Shown one piece after another: positions 36,791 to 47,939 of a DNA stretch of 64,000 nucleotides. The stretch covers positions 62,277,261 through 62,341,260 of the forward strand of contig NC_134845.1 of the NCBI RefSeq assembly GCF_965363235.1. The letters run 5' to 3'. The notes below the pieces were generated by a model. It did not search any database and was not told where the DNA came from. It saw nothing but the letters and a program-made list of their open reading frames with translations. The stretch comes from Mytilus galloprovincialis (lineage: Eukaryota; Mollusca; Bivalvia; Mytilida; Mytilidae). Both the position numbers and the translations under genes were made by a program. How positions within the stretch are numbered: the first letter of the stretch is position 1; each line of letters opens with the position of its first letter.

Positions 36791-39700
36791 ATGATAGCAC
36801 AACTAGCAGTACTGTTTGTGTGTTTCAACATCGGTTATGCTTTTAACAACGGTGGAATATGCTTTCGAAAGAACGTACTATGTTAAGAATATTGTTCATA
36901 TTTCACCCAATATATTATCATAATAAACAAAATGTTTGATAATGGTTTATTGTGCATTCAGCAAGCTTCGTTCTGTTCATAGGGAAAAGTAAATTAAATA
37001 TAAACAAAAATCTCTTCAAAAAGTTTAATAAAGAAAATGAAGAATTCTGATTATAATGATAATGTTAGTAATAATTATAGTTATAATACTAATTTTAACT
37101 CACAGATTTATACACGTCTTTTTACATGTATACACGAACATAATCTAGAGACCCATTATCAGCCATAATTTTTATAGTCGAGTGATTGTTATAGGTCGAG
37201 GGATGATGAAAAGACTGATACAGAAATGAACGGATATCAATATGTTTATTAGATTGTACTACTGATGTACAAAAGAATATAGACTGATAATTTTAAAGGT
37301 CAGCAGCCCGAGTGTGCATATATGGCTAGTTTACTTCAACTTGTAACACTTATACAGCACTATCACATATTAATGTTAGGTAGTTCTTATATCATATATA
37401 AATTTACACTAAATTCAAGATTCATTAATGATAATAATCGTGATGATAACAAAACTAACGTATTACAATATAATATTTCCTCAAATGTTCACACGAATTC
37501 AAAAACTATATAAGAATAATCTTTTTTGATAAAATGTTACTTTTCATTTTACAGCAAAAAGTATCCTGATGGAACTACAAATAGCTACGATTTATTTTGC
37601 TGTGATTTTTATGAAGAAAGACACGGATCGTTTGTTGGTATGTATTTCCATGTGTCCTGTATAGAAGTAAATTGCGGAAATGCTAATTTTACATTCAAAG
37701 ATCAACGATGAAAGTGCAAAAAAATTGTCTTTTGGAAGAGGGGAAATGTCAAGGGGATAATGCAAACCAAAACCGTCATGGAAAAGACCCGAAAGACCAG
37801 TTCATAACTCATTGTCTGGCATAATAAATTATAATCCTGGTACCTTTGATAACTATTAATAGAAAATTAAAGACTGGGAAACACAAAAATTTATAAAAGT
37901 AGCTAATACCTCAAAATATTAATCATCAATAGTAAATATGTAAACATGTATTTCTGCTGATTATTGTCATTTCTTTTTTGAGTTTGAGGTATGGACCATT
38001 TTTTATGGTCATACATTGCTTTAATCATATTTTTTTAGAAATATTTCACAGATTTAAACTGACCGAATGGTGTACACCAAGATTAACATAAAGCAAACTG
38101 ACTTGAAAACCGCGTTTTTATATTTTGTTTGAGTACTCATAAACTTCTAGAAAATGCCGAAATCAATTTAGGGCGGTCTAAACAATACAGCTTTCTCATG
38201 TCAATAAAAGTAAACTCACACTTAGTTTATGTTTTTAAGGTCAGCATTGAAAAGGGTGTACTATAGGTTCTAAATTGAGAAAAGAAATGGAAAATGTTTC
38301 CAAGAGACAACAACCAGATCATAGTGCACACTAAGCTTTACCTCACACACAAAAATAATCACACATTCAACTTGCTCGTTCACTATTTGCGAAAATTGTA
38401 ATGAGACTGGAATTGGGTTGTAAGATTAATTTTATCTATCAATTTGCAAACAAAACCATAATAGTATACAATCACTTTCTGTCTGTCCTTTACAGCATGA
38501 TTTCAAAAAGTCGTATCTTTTAATATCACTATTCCCGTGATGTGAAAAATGAATGTATCCTGGATAGAATAACAAACTGCTTTCATGCGTATTTATGAAA
38601 GATAGAAAAAATAAAAAATACGTTTTCCCGTGAATTAAAGTGATAGTACACGTGTGTTTACTATTGTCCCTGGTGTTTTGTTGTAAACTCATACTAAACG
38701 TCATGAACGTGGCCTTTAAATGAAGCACACACAAGTGAATGCGCTTTACATTTTGCAGGCCGTTGACAGTCCAATCTTGGTCTGCACCAAACTGTAAGTT
38801 ACTAGTATACGAACGATTGTTGCATCGATAGCACAAAATAATAATTATTTTTTTATTGGATACTTAAAGGTTCTGCAAAAATTAGGACCACTGGAAGAAT
38901 ACCTGAAAATTCCAGCACAGATCGTCAAAACGGTATAACCTCTATTTCTATATATATATATACAGCCGATAGTTGTCTATTTTATTTCAACTTGTTTTGT
39001 GGTGAACAGCTGCAGATTTTAAAACGACTTTAAGCCATGTGTTAAGATGGTGAAATTTCGATTTACCGTTATTTGTTTGTTTTTGTTGAACATTTATTCT
39101 TACGAAATGTATTTTCTTGAAAATTATACATGTTGTTTGCATTTGTTTGTCAAAACACAATTGATGTTATTAAAAACGCGCTTGAAATGGATTATAGTAC
39201 ATTGAACAGTTTATATTCAAGAATGGTAGGGAGAATGAATAAGTGGACAATTACAGTTTTGTTTGTATATAGTTATAATTTAACAAAAAATGTGTAATCT
39301 ATTTATATTTTGTTCAAAATAATAACGCAGATTTGTGATTAAAATAATAAACGAATTAGATAAAAGAAGTGTATGGGATGTCTTTTGAATATTCCACAGG
39401 AAGATCATATCTGTAATTAACAAATACAAATGAGTTGAGGGGGGTCATATATTTTCACTCGTTTACAACTCCATAAAGACCAAAAAATGACCATTCCCAC
39501 AATTGACGAGTATTACAAAAATGCATGACATTGATATATTAATACTAATCATGTTTTGAATATTTCAGACGTTCCTAGTGACGTACCTATAAATCTGTCA
39601 CTTGGGATAGGAAGCATAGTTATTAACATAGTTTTTTGTACTATGTGTGCAATTTGTTAAAAAATAACACGACACACCAACGACATTATATTTATCGAAA

Positions 39701-40005
39701 ATGCAGCAATGGGTCAATTGGGCGATGAAAATATTCTTGCACATGTATATGATGAAATAGATGAAACTGCTGTCATGGGCGATCAGGTAGATGTTATCAA
39801 CAACCATGATAAAAGTGACGTATCCTCATCATATGGTGCTAGTATTGAAGACGTAACGGAGAATGGTTATCGTATGCCATATCAACAGATTGTTCATTAT
39901 CCAGAAGCTTTCTATAAAAACCTTCCTCAAAATTCTGAAATTGCAAAGTGTCCAACAACGTCAGGTATTATATTCGAGAACTATGAAAATACAATTATTT
40001 TTTGA
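36791..40005 (+). pseudogene. EGF-like receptor copy 2, EGF exons lost, stop at membrane boundary
   Basis: The signal-peptide exon is 36791-36874 (MIAQLAVLFVCFNIGYAF, then GGICFRKN). The Cys-Cys exon is 37555-37637 (KKYPDGTTNSYDLFCCDFY; its last Cys is replaced by Phe in GSFVG). The juxtamembrane exon is 38870-38932 (TTGRIPENSSTDRQN). The final exon, 39569-40005, encodes a transmembrane helix (LGIGSIVINIVFCTMC), then TAA at 39658-39660, then 114 further open codons in the same frame to 40005. These hold VYDEI, PYQQI and FYKNL; YQQI-x7-YKNL fits the ITAM spacing. No EGF or RCDH exon exists between 37638 and 38869, but their joint loss keeps frame. The first donor (36875) is phase 0; using the acceptor AG at 37560-37561 instead of 37553-37554 would suit it. 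It is either a pseudogene or a tail-less receptor. Confidence 0.7.
37813..37859 (+). repeat. Fragment of the gacgaaacgcgcgtctggcg repeat
   Basis: Begins gtctggcataataaattata and ends with the characteristic tggtacctttgataactatt. It sits in the second intron of receptor copy 2, where the paralogues have EGF exons. Confidence 0.75.
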
Positions 40006-40175
40006 TAAATTTTCATCTTACGATTTCTTTAGTATCCACAACAACACAGGATATATAATATGCCAAACAATTTAAAGTGTTTGGATTAAAGTATATAGAC
40101 GTTGTTTTTCATTTTTGCTCTTATGTTTTTTTTATTTTGATTATAAGTTCATGAAATTGTGTTGATTCTTCTAAC

Positions 40176-40181
40176 AATAAA
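40176..40181 (+). promoter_or_regulatory. Polyadenylation signal AATAAA
   Basis: AATAAA 171 bp after the last stop codon of receptor copy 2. The distance is typical of a 3' UTR end, which suggests the locus is or was transcribed through the tail exon. Confidence 0.5.
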
Positions 40182-40189
40182 ATCAGAAA

Positions 40190-41955
40190 CACAACTAGAA
40201 TTGACAATACAGTTAACAAACTTTTCAAATATATATAGAGCTGTGTTTTGCCGCATGCTTTTTAATAGTTAACTGAGTGGCTGTTGTAATGCCGCTTACT
40301 ATTAGTTATAGTTCAAAATTCACATTAAATGTCATATTTGCAAATAATTCGTCTACTTATACACTAATTATATACTTCAGTTTATGATTTAAAATCTCTC
40401 AATCGTTGATTTGTAAAAAGCAGCATCCATAACAATCATGGTCAAAATCAGAAATTTAAATATTTCGTATGAAAAATAATGCAAATGGTTCTAAGTTCTA
40501 ATTAGTATTACAAATCATAAATTATAAGCTGAGTTCGTGTTTATAACAAAGGACAAAATGTTAGACAACAATCTATTGTTAAAAATCATTCATTCATCGC
40601 AGTGCTTACCAATCATCATGGATATTGAAATATGCAATTACGTTTGTGTTATATTTAAAGGTTATTTCTAAAGTCTGCATATAATGTTACACAAAATGTG
40701 TACTTTGTCCATAATTCAAACTACGGTATCAGCTGTATCCACAAAATCTACAACACAATAGTTTACAAAGAAGAATAATGAATAGGCTTTACCTATTGAC
40801 AAGAAAGGGTCGATGTCAAATATTTTAAACCAAAACTTATACTACGATTGTTTTTCAAAAGAATGTTTAATACTGGTATTTCGGTCTTGATAAATACCGT
40901 TGATGATGGGTTTGCTCATATTTTATCCGGACGATAATGAAACAAATATTCTAGTATTTATACCAAATATGAATACATAAATGTTATATATGCCTAGCAA
41001 AATGTTTTTTTGTTTTTATTATAATGTACGTAAAAGTTTGCAAAATGAAATTGTCTTAATTCCGAGCTGGTGAAGCTGACGAAACAAATGACATTGTACT
41101 GTGCACCTTGACTTTGTACAAAAACGCGTGTGTTGTACGATACAATTAGACAACTTTTCAAGAGTCGCATCAAATTAAGTAGCTTAAGGTAATTTAACGT
41201 GTTTCAACAATAAATGACATCCATACAGTGTATTCAGCTATTGGTTTGAAATGTCCAAAAATAACAATATGTAAAACCATTTAAACGAATAAACAACAGT
41301 CTGATGTAGGAAAAAAATGATACACGAAAAATATAACAGACAGCCATCAATAACCAATAATTATATGCAGGTTCCCGACTCGGGATAAGTACATTTTAAC
41401 TAGTACGGGGTTTTACGTCTCTGCTAGCGCCTAATCCCTCCCTCGAACATAGGACATGTGTGAAACAGCAAAAGAAGAGTTATGTACTGTACAAATCAGT
41501 TGGAAAAGGAATAAATTATCAAAATACATCAAAAACAAACAAAAGGCCTAACAGTAAGACAAAAGACTCAACTTACACATACAAGAATACTAACTGTAAA
41601 TGAAAGCTAATTCAAAACCCACAAGAACTAGTAAACAAATCATTCTATCCCAGACTCAAGTATCAATCAATCAATCAATTCACATTCAACAAATTTAGTG
41701 TTATATAAAAAACTCCGCAATTAAAACTCTGTCCTTGTGCATACACATATGCATAATAAGCGCCAAATCAATACTCCGTGTTTCCTTCATTCGAACCGTT
41801 AACAATTTATATGACTTACAACATCTGAGATCTCACTTGGTTTTGACACAAAGTCACAGTTTGTTTTCTATTTTAAATATCTGTGGAGCCTGTGTCGCGC
41901 ACCTGATATGTTTGTTTACATCTAATCCAATGACGTCATAAATCAATTGCATAAA
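40190..41955. other. Non-coding stretch
   Basis: No gene is supported. The segment 41370-41470 (gcaggttcccgactcgggat; gcgcctaatccctccctcga) looks like a mussel repeat, but I cannot delimit it. A short (atca)n run lies at about 41660-41680. Confidence 0.45.
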
Positions 41956-42976
41956 TTTAACTAGAGGCTCTAAAGAGCCTGTGTCGCTCACCTTGGTATA
42001 TGTGAATATTAAACAAAAGAAACAGATGGATTCATGACAAAGTTGTGTTTTGTTGATGGGGATGTGTTTGTACATCTTACTTTACTGAACAGTCTTGCTG
42101 CTTACAATTATCTCTATCTATAATGAGCTTGGCCCAATGAAAATTGTTAAAAATTGACTATAAAGGACATTTACTCCTTAGGGGGTCAACTGATCATTTC
42201 AGTCATGTTGACTTATTTGTAAATCTTACTTTGCTGAACATTGCTTTTTACAGGTTATCTCTATCTGTAATAGAATTCAAGATAATAACAGAAAACTTTC
42301 CTTAAAATTACCAATTTAGGGGCTGCAACCCAACAACGGGTTGTCCCATTCATCTGAAAATTTAAGGCCAGATAGATCTTGACCTAATAAACAATTTTAC
42401 CCTCATCAGATTTGCTCTAAATGCTTTGGTTTTTGACTTATAAGCCAAAAACTGCATTTTACCGCTCTGTTCTATTTTTAGCTGTGGCGGCCATCTTGGT
42501 TAAATTGCCGGGTCATCGGACACATTTTTCAAACAAGATACCCAAATGATGATTGTGGACAAGTTTGGATTAATTTGGCCCAGTAGTTTCAGAGGAGAAT
42601 GTTTTTGTAAAAGAATTACTCTTAAAGGAGTCAACTGACCATTTCGGTCATTTTGACTTATTTGTAAATCTTACTTAGCTGAACATTATTGCTGTTTACA
42701 GTTTATCTCTATCTATAATAATATTCAAGATAATAACCAAAAACAGTAAAATGTCCATAAAATTACCAATTCTGGGACAGCAACCCAACAACGGGTTGTC
42801 CGATTCATCTGAAAATTTCAGGGTAGATAGATCTTAACCTGATGAACCATTTAACCTCGTAAGATTTGCTCTAAATGCTTAAAAGTTAGTTAAAAGCTAT
42901 TTTTAGCCCTGTAGGTCGTCTTGGTTGGTTGACCGGGTCACCGGACACATTTTTTAAACTAGATACCCCAATGATG

Positions 42977-44217
42977 CAGACTTGGGGTAATTGTAATTGT
43001 AATCGGTAATCAGCTGTAATTGATTACAATTTTTCAAGTAATCATTGTAATCATTAATCAGCCAAAAATCTGATTACATGTAATTTAATTTAATCAATTA
43101 CTTTTCAAAATACCCTGTAATCCTGATTACTTTATGATTACATTCTGATTACAATGAAAAAAAATCTTAAACTGTGTTTATGGTCAATAAATGAACCTTT
43201 TTGTTATTCTTATTTAATTACTAATAATATTTAACATGTTAAGATAGTTTGGTTTACTTTTTTTTTTATAAAGCATGATAATTGGTTTGTATACTTCAGT
43301 AAAAAATAAACTGTTACAGTATTGAAAAGTCATCAATGGCCTAAGTAAAAGATATTGTACATATATTCACAATTAAAAAATTTACATATATATATTTGAT
43401 AATAACTGTTATATTCAAGTAATAGTTTTCTTTAACCCTTAATTATAATCTTTTGTTAATGTTGTGATTTTTGTCAACTTTGAATTGACAGGTAGGAAAC
43501 CAATTAAGGTTTGTTTTTGTTGCAATTACCAATTGAGTATAGCTGTAGGACAATATATATGGTAAAAGATAAATCAGAAATGTGATCATTTATCTAATTA
43601 GCACAAAATTAATTAAAAGTTGGACAAATATCTTGTTTAAAATTAGCAAATTTTTATTTGTATGTATTTGGACTTGACATGTAAAATGCAATGATTTTTA
43701 GTACTTGTATTTTGTTTACAATTTGATTAAACTGGTAACTTTATTTCATCCATATTTTAACTTCCATAAACTGCACTTTGAAACAAATATAAATTAAAGT
43801 CTAGAATAGGTCAGAAGACAAACAGCAAACTCTTTTTATAAAGCTATATTCAATTAAAGTCAAAATAATTCAGAGATCAATGATGATAAAGTGCAATAGG
43901 TCATAACCAGTGACACAATGTTCATGGATGTATGAAGTGAACTTTTGTGGTTTATTAAATAGATGAAGTTTGAAGTTATCATTTTATAATATAGCAAACA
44001 AAATACTTTCTAAAAAATGCTATATATATATACATACAAATTTTTTTTTTTTAAATTCATTGTAATCAGATGTAATCATGATTACTTTGCAAATGTAATC
44101 ATTAATTTAATCAGACACTTTCAGAAATGATGTAATCATTAATTTAATTTAATCGTACAAATGGCAAAGTAATTGTAATTTAATCAATTACATTGAAAGT
44201 AATTGGACCCATCTCTG
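42977..44217. mobile_element. Non-autonomous hAT-type transposon with 8-bp target duplication
   Basis: The left end is CAGACTTGGGGTAATTG. The right end in reverse complement is CAGAGATGGGTCCAATTAC. Both are flanked by the identical octamer CAATGATG (42969-42976 and 44218-44225). An 8-bp duplication and CAG...TGGG termini are hallmarks of hAT elements. Subterminal zones are rich in ta(a/c)aatta and tgtaatcattaattta repeats in both orientations, where hAT transposases bind. The 1241-bp interior is AT-rich and has no transposase frame, so movement would have needed a helper element. Confidence 0.9.
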
Positions 44218-44287
44218 CAATGATGATTGTGGCCAAGTTTGGTAAAATTTGGCCCAGTAGTTTCAGAGGAGAAGATTTTTGTAAAGG

Positions 44288-44340
44288 CTAACGACGGACG
44301 ACGACGACGACGACGACGACGGACGACGGACGACGGACGC
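44288..44340. repeat. (GAC)n/(GGAC)n microsatellite
   Basis: gacgacgacgacgacgacg followed by acggacgacggacg units. It is part of the bivalve repeat, also present at 63500-63547 in the second copy. Confidence 0.9.
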
Positions 44341-44364
44341 CAAGTGATGAGAAAAGCTTGAACC

Positions 44365-44880
44365 TGCTACGAAAATTGGCCATGTCTCGAGAAAATGTAT
44401 ATTGCTTCATTAATAATGAAGTCAAGTATTGAATCGATATATAAAAAAAAACAAATCCACATCCATAATTTATATATGTTTTATTTCATATTGAAAACTA
44501 ATTAAAAATTTGTAAATGATAATTCGTCGATGATACTGAAACCCAAGTACAAAAAAAGCCTAATAATTAATTTAAATATTACGTTCTTCTTGATCAAACT
44601 ATCTACACTCGATGGAAACTGTACAGATAATTCAACAGAGACAATATTACAAAATAAAAGATCATAACAACGTTTCTTACTTTAAAGAGGTAATTTAAAA
44701 AATGATATTTTTTATAAATTTAACCCAGTTTGAGTATGTTTGTTCATCAGGAAGAAATGACTGTCAGCTAACAAAACATAGTTATAGTATTGTAGACCAA
44801 AACAAAAAGGCACCAGACAAGTAAAAGTCACTAACTATATATACCCTAATAAAACAGTATTCTAAAAACAAGCTTAGGTA
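44365..44880. other. Non-coding stretch
   Basis: No supported feature between the bivalve repeat and the Penelope-like element. Confidence 0.45.
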
Positions 44881-45387
44881 AGTTGGTCGACCGTTATGGA
44901 ATAACCGTTTCTCAAATGATATCGGATTTGTTATTAACGTCGTAACTACAATCCCTTCCCTTTCATGAATGTGACCGAATTAGATTATTTACCGGATTTT
45001 TTATAAAATAAGCAACACGACGGGTGCTACATGTGGAACAGGAACTGCTTACCATTTCGGAGCACCTTATATCACCCCTAGTTTTTGGTAAGGTTCGTCT
45101 AACTTATTCTTAAGTTTTCTATGTTGTGTCATGTGTACTATTGTTTGTCTGTTTTTTTCATTTTTAGTCATGACGTTGTCAGTTTATGTTCGATTTTTGA
45201 GTTTGACTGTCCCGCTTGTATCTTTCGTCCCTCTTTTATAACCACTGGGTCGATATCTCTGCTGGTTAACATTTTGTCCCCGAGGACATCATCCACCCAG
45301 TAGTAAAATTGCACGAATTTACGAAGATCAAACAGGATACTAGTTCGGACGTCGCCCAGTATATAAAGATCCGAAACAGACGTCACC

Positions 45388-45516
45388 ATGGACACGGTGT
45401 CCTCTGATACGGCAGGTGTCCCCTCATCACCAGACATGACAAATATCTCAAACATGACTCATTCAGATAATCTTACTAGTGACAATAACAATATTACACA
45501 GATACAGCCATGTTAA
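45388..45516 (+). CDS. Short leader frame of the Penelope-like element
   Basis: The ATG is in a favourable context (gtcaccATGg), about 20 bp after a TATA-like sequence. It is 42 codons, rich in Ser, Thr, Asn and Asp (DTVSSDTAGVPSSPDMTN), ending IQPC-stop. In full-length copies this probably continues toward the RT; here the frame closes near the presumed deletion point. No domain is recognised. Confidence 0.45.
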   Translation: MDTVSSDTAGVPSSPDMTNISNMTHSDNLTSDNNNITQIQPC

Positions 45517-45608
45517 GTTCTCCTGAAAGACATTTTGGATTTTGATCACTCTGAACAACACTGTAGCATTTTGAAATGTGAGACAAAAGGCTGAAAACTT
45601 GTGAAATT

Positions 45609-46460
45609 TTGATAACAGATGCTGAATTCACTAACAATTTAACTAAGAAGTCATATTTTACCAGAAGTTACGATGAACTGAATTGTAAATCGATAAATAT
45701 CGTCTACGGATTAGAGTGCAAGCTTTGCGGATTGGTATACGCCGGTGAAATGAAAGGCAGGTTAAATAAACGTATGTACGGTAACATATCAGATATTAAC
45801 ATGAGCAAACGACATTCTTTACTAGCATTTTTATCAGCCCGATCATTCCACCGTTTCTATGACAGTTGCATTATCGAAAAAAAATACCATAGCACTAACA
45901 ATCCTCATCTTGCAACGCCTCTCCGTAAACAAAAAGAGGACAACTGGATTAGACAATAGGGAACTGCGACACCATATGGTTGCAATGACAAAAGTGATGG
46001 TATAGATATTCTATCTAGTCCTTCGTGTAGCTCGATGAATGTGATGAATATTTTCAACTCTACTCCTCGACGTAGACGCAGTCATGGTCATCGTCATTAT
46101 ACATCACCTACTCTGCATGGTGTCTCTATTAATGACTTGCTGCCATTTATACAAACGCCGTTAGGTATTCATCACATTCGCACGAAACTTTATTCATTAC
46201 CCCTTTCAAAACTTCCTTCTCTGTTCAATATATGTTTGAAAACCACTGTAACAAACCTAAAAAAAAACTCATGCAAACCAATTCTAACTTACAGCTATAA
46301 TTTTGGATATTGCAAGTCACAGACTTTTAAAACCAGTCCGAATTGGAAAAGAGGAAAAAGAGAACTAAGTAGCAACATCCCCGCAGCACCTGCATACGGG
46401 GTATATTATCTCCCATTTTTTTTCTTGATAGAGAGTTGCTGCTCACAAGGAAGCTATTAA
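45609..46460 (+). pseudogene. GIY-YIG endonuclease domain of the Penelope-like element, one in-frame stop
   Basis: A single frame runs from 45609 to 46460 with one TAG at 45957-45959. Residues 30-60 read INIVYGLECKLCGLVYAGE and then GRLNKRM, matching the GIY-YIG nuclease core (I-V-Y...C..C...Y.GE....R.), which nicks target DNA for Penelope-like elements. After the stop the frame goes on with GTATPYGCND, RRRRSHGHRHY and PLGIHHIRTKLYSLP, conserved in mussel copies as I recall them. Upstream, in a shifted frame at about 45550-45610, HCSILKCETKG and KTCEILITDAEF look like the preceding Cys-rich linker broken by a frameshift. The copy is therefore inactive. Confidence 0.7.
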
Positions 46461-47199
46461 ACCAAGAGTTCTAAATTTTACGGACACCTTCACGTGTTGG
46501 TTGACCGTAATGGAATAACCGTTTCTCATATGATATCTGATATGTCCTTACGTCGTAACTATAATCCCCGTCCTTTTCATGAATGTGACCTACCGAATTA
46601 TACTCTTTACCGGATTTGTTAAAATATGAGCAACACGACGGGTGCCACATTAGGAACAGGATCTGTTTACCCTTCCGGAGCACCTGAGATCACCCCAAGT
46701 TTTTGGTTGGGTTTGTGTTGCCTATTCTTTAGTTTTATATATTGTGTCATGTGTACTATTGTTTGTCTGTTTGTCTTTTTCATTTTAAGCCATGGCATTG
46801 TCAATCTATTTTCGATGTATGAGTTTGAATGTCCCTGTGGTATCTTTCGTCCCTCTTTTTGATTACTTATCTCTTGATACAAAATCATGCAATTTAATGC
46901 TCTTTTCTAATTTCGACTGCTGTACTTTTTATGAAATGTTATACCGTAATGGATTACGTTAAGATAATTACGACATGCAATTGCTAAAAAAACAGCTTAA
47001 AAATGTGTTTACATGTTTATAGTAGTTTTGGTTTTGTGTTCATGTAATGCCTAAATAATAGGTTGAAATTACATGTAGCTTTTTTTTTTCTTTTTTTTTC
47101 ACCTCTTCATGACGGGGTTTTCATGCTGACTATACGATGTGGCCTGGTTAATTGTTGTCTCATTGGCAATCATACCATCATAATCATTCCTCCTCATAA

Positions 47200-47372
47200 C
47201 TCTGTTAGCCGTATTTGGCACAACCTTTAGGAATTTTAGATTATCAATGCTCTTCAACCTTGAACTTGTTTGGCTTTTTAATTATTTTGATCTGAGCGTC
47301 ACTGATGAGTCTTATGTAGACGAAACGCGCGGCTGGCGTATACAAATTACAATACTGATACCTTTGATAACC
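47200..47372 (+). repeat. Mussel repeat, core gacgaaacgcgcggctggcg
   Basis: Runs in the same order as 24760-24905: taggaattttagattatcaa, cttgtttggctttttaatta, gcgtcactgatgagtcttat, gacgaaacgcgcggctggcg, tacctttgataacc. It faces the reversed array that starts at 47490. Confidence 0.8.
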
Positions 47373-47489
47373 TTAAAGCTGTTTCTGCGTAAGGAGCACA
47401 TCCCTGTATATGAAGTCCGTATATTGGGAACATGCAAGATCATAACGTACCAACAGAGGTTTGTAAACACCATACGTTAGGAATAAACT

Positions 47490-47930
47490 CATCATAGATA
47501 CCAGGACTAAATGTTGTATATACACCAGACGCGCGTCTCGTCTACAAAAGACTCATCAGTGACGCTCGAATCCAAAAAAGTTTAAAAGGGCCAAATAAAG
47601 TACGAAGTTGAAGAGCATGGAGAACCAAATTTCCTAAAAGGTTTGCCAAATACAGCTAAGGTAATCTATGTCTGAGGTAGAAAAGCCTTAGTATTTCAAA
47701 AATTCAAAATTTTGTAAACAGTTTATTTATATATATAAGCATATCAATGATAATTCATGTCAGCACAAAAGTGCCAACTACTGGGCTGGTGATACCCTCG
47801 GGGAAATAAATCTCCACCAGCAGTGGAATCGACGTAGTGGTTGTAAATAAACTCAGTATAGATACCAGGACTAAATTTTGTATATACGCCAGACGCGCGT
47901 TTCGTTTACAAAAGTCTCATGAGGACCGAG
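47490..47930 (-). repeat. Mussel repeat, inverted, just over one 380-bp unit
   Basis: The string ataccaggactaaat at about 47500 recurs at about 47878, giving a period of about 379 bp. Each is followed by ccagacgcgcgt. Between them, in reverse order relative to 24515-24910, are agcatggagaaccaaa, tttgccaaatacagctaagg, actactgggctggtgatacc and ctccaccagcagtgg. Confidence 0.8.
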
Positions 47931-47939
47931 GGTATGCTA

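Larger units (their letters stand above)
41961..44361 (+). repeat. Bivalve repeat ctagaggctct..cgccaagtgatgagaaaagct, copy 1, split
   Basis: The opening ctagaggctctaaagagcct is followed by gtgtcgctcaccttggta. The block caacccaacaacgggttgtc occurs twice (about 42330 and 42784), showing an internal duplication of about 450 bp. Other shared blocks are gcggccatcttggtt and ttggcccagtagtttcagag. The end is a gac/gga microsatellite (44288-44338), then cgccaagtgatgagaaaagc. The terminal block present in copy 2 (ctcacttggccctcttggcc) is missing. A 1.24-kb hAT-like unit is inserted at 42977-44217. No coding capacity was seen. Confidence 0.8.
44882..46859 (+). mobile_element. Penelope-like element flanked by direct repeats, RT deleted
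   Basis: Two direct repeats of about 360 bp, 44882-45238 and 46496-46859, bracket the unit. Shared strings in order are ggaataaccgtttctca, acgtcgtaactacaatccc/taatcccc, cccttttcatgaatgtgacc, caacacgacgggtgc, ttccggagcacc and gtttttggtt. Direct terminal repeats of this kind (PLTRs) are known for Penelope-like elements. Between them lie a TATA-like gtatataaag at 45358-45367, a 42-codon frame at 45388-45516 and a GIY-YIG frame (listed separately). There is no space or motif for reverse transcriptase, so this copy is internally deleted. Confidence 0.7.

Noticed and set aside
38432..38836. 134-codon minus-strand frame in the intron of receptor copy 2
   Set aside because: No domain, no start or splice support, and antisense to a transcribed gene.
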